Source: Saccharothrix sp. NRRL B-16314
GTDB lineage: Bacteria; Actinomycetota; Actinomycetes; Mycobacteriales; Pseudonocardiaceae
Assembly: GCF_000716595.1 (NCBI RefSeq)
Contig: NZ_JNXC01000003.1
Location: 496,001-560,000, forward strand
Direction of reading: 5' to 3'
DNA: 64,000 nucleotides
The position numbers were made by a program, and so were the translations under genes. Positions 61,133-64,000 of the stretch are shown one piece after another. The notes under the pieces are model-generated. The model worked only from the letters and a program-made list of their open reading frames with translations, did no database searches and was not told where the DNA came from. The stretch's first letter is position 1. The number at the start of each line of letters is the position of its first letter.

Positions 61133-62089
61133 GTGGACCGGTCCGGAGCGGTCGGGGTGATGCTGCCCCGCGACCTTGCACCGTCGCAGGTGCTGCCGTA
61201 CGCGCGGCGTGCGGACGAGCTCGGGTTCGACGAGCTGTGGGTGGTGGAGGACCTCGGTTTCCGCGGTGGCGTCGCCCAGGCGGCGGCCGTGCTGGCGGCG
61301 ACGGAGCGGGTGCGGGTCGGCATCGGGTTGCTGCCGGTGGGTGCGCGCAACGCGGCGTTCGCGGCCATGGAGGTGGCGACGCTCGCCCAGCTGTTCCCCG
61401 GCCGGGTCGACATCGGCATCGGGCACGGGATGCCCGCGTGGATGCGGTCGGTGGGCGAGTGGCCGGCGAGCCCGTTGACGTTGCTGGAGGAGTACCTCCG
61501 CGCGGTGATCGCCTTGACGGGCGGCGACGCGGTGGAGCCCGGCGAGTACGTCGCGCTGGACGCCGTTCGGCTGGAAGGCGCGTGTGTGCCGGACGCACCG
61601 CCGCTCGTGCTGGCAGGCGTGCGGGGGCCGCGGTCGCTGGCCGTGTCCGGTCGGGTGGCGGACGGGACGATCCTGGCCGAGCCGACGACGCCGGAGTACG
61701 TGCGCGCGGCCCTGGGGCACATCGACGCGCACCGGCCGCACCGGCTCGTGGGGTACAACGCCGCCGCCGTGCACGCCGATGCGGCCGTGGCGGTCGATGC
61801 GGTCCGCGCCGGGTTGGAGTGGATCGGTGAGCCCGACTGGGCGCCGCACCTGGCACCGCTGCCGTTCGCGGACGAGTTCGCGGTGCTGAGGCGGGAGTCC
61901 GGCAGCCGCGAGGAGTTCGTGCGACGGCTGCCGGAGGAGTGGGTGCGGCAGCTCGCGGTGACCGGCACGCCCGCCGACGCGCGGGCCCGGCTGGGCGAGC
62001 TGTTCGCGGCCGGCGTGGACAGCGTCGTGCTCATCCCGGTGGGCGCGGAGCCCTTCCAGGTCATGGAGAGCCTGGCGGAAGTCCTGTAA
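61133..62089 (+). CDS. LLM-class flavin/F420-dependent oxidoreductase
   Basis: A 318-residue TIM-barrel oxidoreductase of the luciferase-like family. Seen are GVMLPRDLAPSQVLPYARRADELGFDELWVVED, RVRVGIGLLPVGARNAAFAAMEVATLAQLFPGRVDIGIGHG and a C-terminal GTPADARARLGELFAAGVDSVVLIPVG; actinobacterial members usually use F420. The GTG at 61133 has AGGGGA six bases upstream; a GTG at 61118 overlapping the SDR stop is possible. Its end overlaps the convergent MmyB-like gene by 29 bp. Confidence 0.85.
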   Translation: MDRSGAVGVMLPRDLAPSQVLPYARRADELGFDELWVVEDLGFRGGVAQAAAVLAATERVRVGIGLLPVGARNAAFAAMEVATLAQLFPGRVDIGIGHGMPAWMRSVGEWPASPLTLLEEYLRAVIALTGGDAVEPGEYVALDAVRLEGACVPDAPPLVLAGVRGPRSLAVSGRVADGTILAEPTTPEYVRAALGHIDAHRPHRLVGYNAAAVHADAAVAVDAVRAGLEWIGEPDWAPHLAPLPFADEFAVLRRESGSREEFVRRLPEEWVRQLAVTGTPADARARLGELFAAGVDSVVLIPVGAEPFQVMESLAEVL

Positions 62090-62852
62090 CGGGGACGTAG
62101 ACGACCAGGCGGTGGTCCTCGTCACCGGGCACGGTCAGGCTCTCGTAGGCCAGCCGCAAGGTGCCCGCCTCCGGGTGCCGCCACTGCTCGACCCCGGTGC
62201 CGGCGGGCACGGCCGACGCGGCGAAGCGGCGGCCGAACTCCGCGCCCACCGTGATGGACAGCTCCTCGGCGAGCATGGCCGCCGCGCCGTCGCCGAGGTC
62301 GGCCGCGGCACGCAAAGCGGCGGCCTGTTCGTCGGCGACCTGTTCCCACTCCGGGAACGCTGTGCGCGCCCTGGCGTCACCGAACACGAACCGGGCGAGG
62401 TTCGGCCGGTCGGCGTCGAGGAGTCCGGCCGGCCCGGCGAGCCACCGGAATCCGTCGGTGCAGGCGAGAACGTCACCCTGCGCGTCGGCGACGAACGCGG
62501 GTGTCGGCTCCAACCGGTCCAGCAGCGCCAGCACGGTAGGGCGCACGGGGCGCGGTGCCGTCGACGCCGGGCACAGCACACCGCCGCCCGCCTTCACCAG
62601 GCGGTGCAGGTGCACGCGTTCGTGCGAAGAGAGGCGCAACGCGTCGGCCAGCGCGCCGAGGACCTGGGCCGACGGGTGGCGGTCGCGCCCGCGTTCCAGG
62701 CGGGTCAGGTACTCGACGCTGATACCGGCGAGGTCGGCGAGCTCGCCGCGGCGCAGACCGGGCGTGCGGCGGCGTGTGCCGGTGGGCAGCCCGACTTCGG
62801 TCGGGGTGATCGCCTCCCGTCGGGCACGCAGGAACCCGCCCAACGCGTTCAT
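62061..62852 (-). CDS. XRE-family regulator with MmyB-like ligand domain
   Basis: A 263-residue regulator. The N-terminal HTH (TPGLRRGELADLAGISVEYLTRLERGRDRHPSAQVLGALADALRLSSHERVHLHRL) and the PAS-like MmyB domain (PTPAFVADAQGDVLACTDGFRWL ... EQVADEQAAALR ... FAASAVPAGTGVEQWRHPEAGTLRLAYESL) are clear. MmyB-type proteins regulate antibiotic or redox-enzyme genes and bind fatty-acid-like ligands. It is divergent from the aldo/keto reductase gene, a very common pairing, and likely controls it. Confidence 0.92.
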   Translation of the reverse strand: MNALGGFLRARREAITPTEVGLPTGTRRRTPGLRRGELADLAGISVEYLTRLERGRDRHPSAQVLGALADALRLSSHERVHLHRLVKAGGGVLCPASTAPRPVRPTVLALLDRLEPTPAFVADAQGDVLACTDGFRWLAGPAGLLDADRPNLARFVFGDARARTAFPEWEQVADEQAAALRAAADLGDGAAAMLAEELSITVGAEFGRRFAASAVPAGTGVEQWRHPEAGTLRLAYESLTVPGDEDHRLVVYVPVTGLPPGSP

Positions 62853-62986
62853 GGTCGCCGAGTGTAGGTCGCCCCGAAGGTGTCAGGCCGGGAGTCCCAA
62901 GCCGAATGTCCAGGGCAGAACTTCCCCGGCAGAGGGTCCCTGGCGGGGCCTCCCTCCGGCGCACGGGCCGTTCCAGGCTGTGCGGC

Positions 62987-63979
62987 ATGAGGTACCGACT
63001 CTTCGGCCAGACCGGCCTGCGCGTGTCCGAACTCCTGCTGGGCACGATGGCCTTCACCGATCCCGCCGAGGCACGCCGCATCGTGGACGCCTACGCCGAC
63101 GCGGGCGGCAACGTGCTCGACACCGCGTCGGCTTACGGCGACGGCGAGGAACTGCTCGGTTCCGTCGTGGAGCGCCGCGACCGGTTCGTCATCGGCACGA
63201 AGTACACGCTGTCGCGCGACGCCGCCGACCCCAACGCCTCGGGCAACCACCGCAAGAACCTCACGCGGTCGCTGGACCGGAGCCTGCGCCGGCTGCGCAC
63301 CGACTACATCGACGTCTACTGGGTGCACATCTGGGACCGGCACACCCCGGTCGAGGAGACGATGCGCGCGCTGGACGACGCCGTCCGCGCCGGGAAGATC
63401 CTCTACACCGGCATCTCCGACGCGCCGGCCTGGGTCGTCGCCCACGCCAACACCCTCGCGCGGTGGCACGGCTGGACGCCGTTCGCCGGTCTCCAGGTGC
63501 CCTACAACCTGCTGAAACGGGACGCCGAGCGCGAACTGCTGCCGATGGCCGAGGCCCTGGGGCTGAGCGTGACCGCGTGGGCACCACTCGCCGCGGGCAA
63601 GCTGTCGGGCGCGGTCGACGCACCACCCGGGTCGCCCCGCTCGAAGCGCGTGGACGCCGACTCGCTCACCGCACGCGACCGCGCGGCGGCCCACGCGGTC
63701 CGCACGGTGGCCGACGAGCTGGGCGTACGCCCGGCGCAGGTGGCGCTCGCGTGGACGCGCGCCAAGTCCCGCGCCGTGCTGCCACTGGTCGGCGTGAGCA
63801 GCGTCGCGCAGTTGACCGAGAACCTGGGCGCGCTCGACGTCACCCTGCCCGCCGACGCGGTCCGGCGGCTGGAGGAGGCGGTGGAGTTCCGGCTCGGCTT
63901 CCCCTCCGACTTCATCGCCGAGTGCGAGCCGAGCCCGTTCGTCTTCGGTGACACCGCCACCCGCGTCGAGCCGCGCTGA
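62987..63979 (+). CDS. Aldo/keto reductase
   Basis: A 330-residue NADPH-dependent reductase. Catalytic tetrad candidates are Asp in NVLDTASAYGDGE, the Tyr there, Lys in VIGTKYTLS and His in VYWVHIWD. The phosphate-binding end is LPLVGVSSVAQLTENL. It is divergent from the MmyB-like regulator across 134 bp. Substrate unknown. Confidence 0.92.
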   Translation: MRYRLFGQTGLRVSELLLGTMAFTDPAEARRIVDAYADAGGNVLDTASAYGDGEELLGSVVERRDRFVIGTKYTLSRDAADPNASGNHRKNLTRSLDRSLRRLRTDYIDVYWVHIWDRHTPVEETMRALDDAVRAGKILYTGISDAPAWVVAHANTLARWHGWTPFAGLQVPYNLLKRDAERELLPMAEALGLSVTAWAPLAAGKLSGAVDAPPGSPRSKRVDADSLTARDRAAAHAVRTVADELGVRPAQVALAWTRAKSRAVLPLVGVSSVAQLTENLGALDVTLPADAVRRLEEAVEFRLGFPSDFIAECEPSPFVFGDTATRVEPR

Positions 63980-64000
63980 ACGGTCGGCCACGACCGCCGG

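Overview
The window reads as chromosome from a high-GC filamentous actinomycete, most likely order Pseudonocardiales (Saccharothrix/Lentzea/Actinosynnema type). This rests on GC-rich codon usage with G/C at most third positions, frequent GTG/TTG starts, 4-base GTGA/ATGA overlaps, Lsr2, a SigE-type sigma factor, CebR-like and DasR-like operators, a MmyB-like regulator, and large secreted polysaccharide-degrading enzymes with ricin, AbfB and CBM2 domains. No IS transposase, phage gene, rRNA, CRISPR array or complete biosynthetic gene cluster is visible.

Layout. 1-3.7 kb: tail of an unknown gene, a repeat element, then a MacB-like ABC ATPase and FtsX permease. 4-10.2 kb: cellobiose-type uptake operon (lipoprotein, two permeases, GH1 beta-glucosidase) with a LacI/CebR-like regulator and matching operators. 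10.2-18.4 kb: ACT-GNAT protein, small membrane proteins, DM13 protein, AraC-type regulator behind a DasR-like site, and a large secreted phosphodiester-glycosidase/phosphoesterase fusion. 18.6-24.3 kb: fatty-acid oxidation genes (FadB, FadA, acyl-CoA dehydrogenase, CoA transferase/racemase). 24.3-26.4 kb: an unusual structured leader region and small membrane proteins. 26.5-29.6 kb: gcvT, glyA and a RutE-like nitroreductase. 29.6-36.5 kb: secreted repeat protein, DPP4-like peptidase, a polyamine operon (decarboxylase, SpeD, SpeE-like) and a membrane phosphoesterase. 36.6-41.2 kb: ECF sigma factor with its partner, fused PabAB, Lsr2, CsoR. 41.3-42.5 kb: an odd tRNA-Leu(CAA) and a decayed toxin-antitoxin pair. 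42.5-47 kb: two drug-type MFS pumps, TetR, SDR and a monooxygenase. 47-49.9 kb: a TIR-transmembrane-WD40 protein. 50-58.8 kb: secreted arabinan/hemicellulose enzymes (three GH43, one CE15 esterase) with LacI-type operators. 59-64 kb: GntR-VOC-SDR-LLM group, MmyB-like regulator and aldo/keto reductase.

The most striking unexplained structure is a dispersed repeat family at about 0.1, 17.8, 18.5, 32.6 and 58.9 kb. Its unit is the 15-mer GTGAGTCCTACGTTC repeated in strict 22-bp register. The units converge on a long hairpin whose arms are themselves diverged copies of the unit in the same register. Two copies (68-281 and 32530-32743) are exactly 214 bp, lie in opposite orientation, share the same unit counts and a near-identical asymmetric loop, and carry a variant unit at the same internal position. 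The copies sit at 3' ends of genes. In all four cases where a gene enters the unit side, its TGA stop lies inside the outermost unit. One half-copy has cut off the C-terminus of a PLDc_N-type membrane protein gene. This looks like a non-autonomous, terminator-like element family; its mechanism of spread and its function are unknown to me.

All calls are from reading the sequence and its translations; no database search was run. Family names are from recognised motifs, and substrates are inferred.
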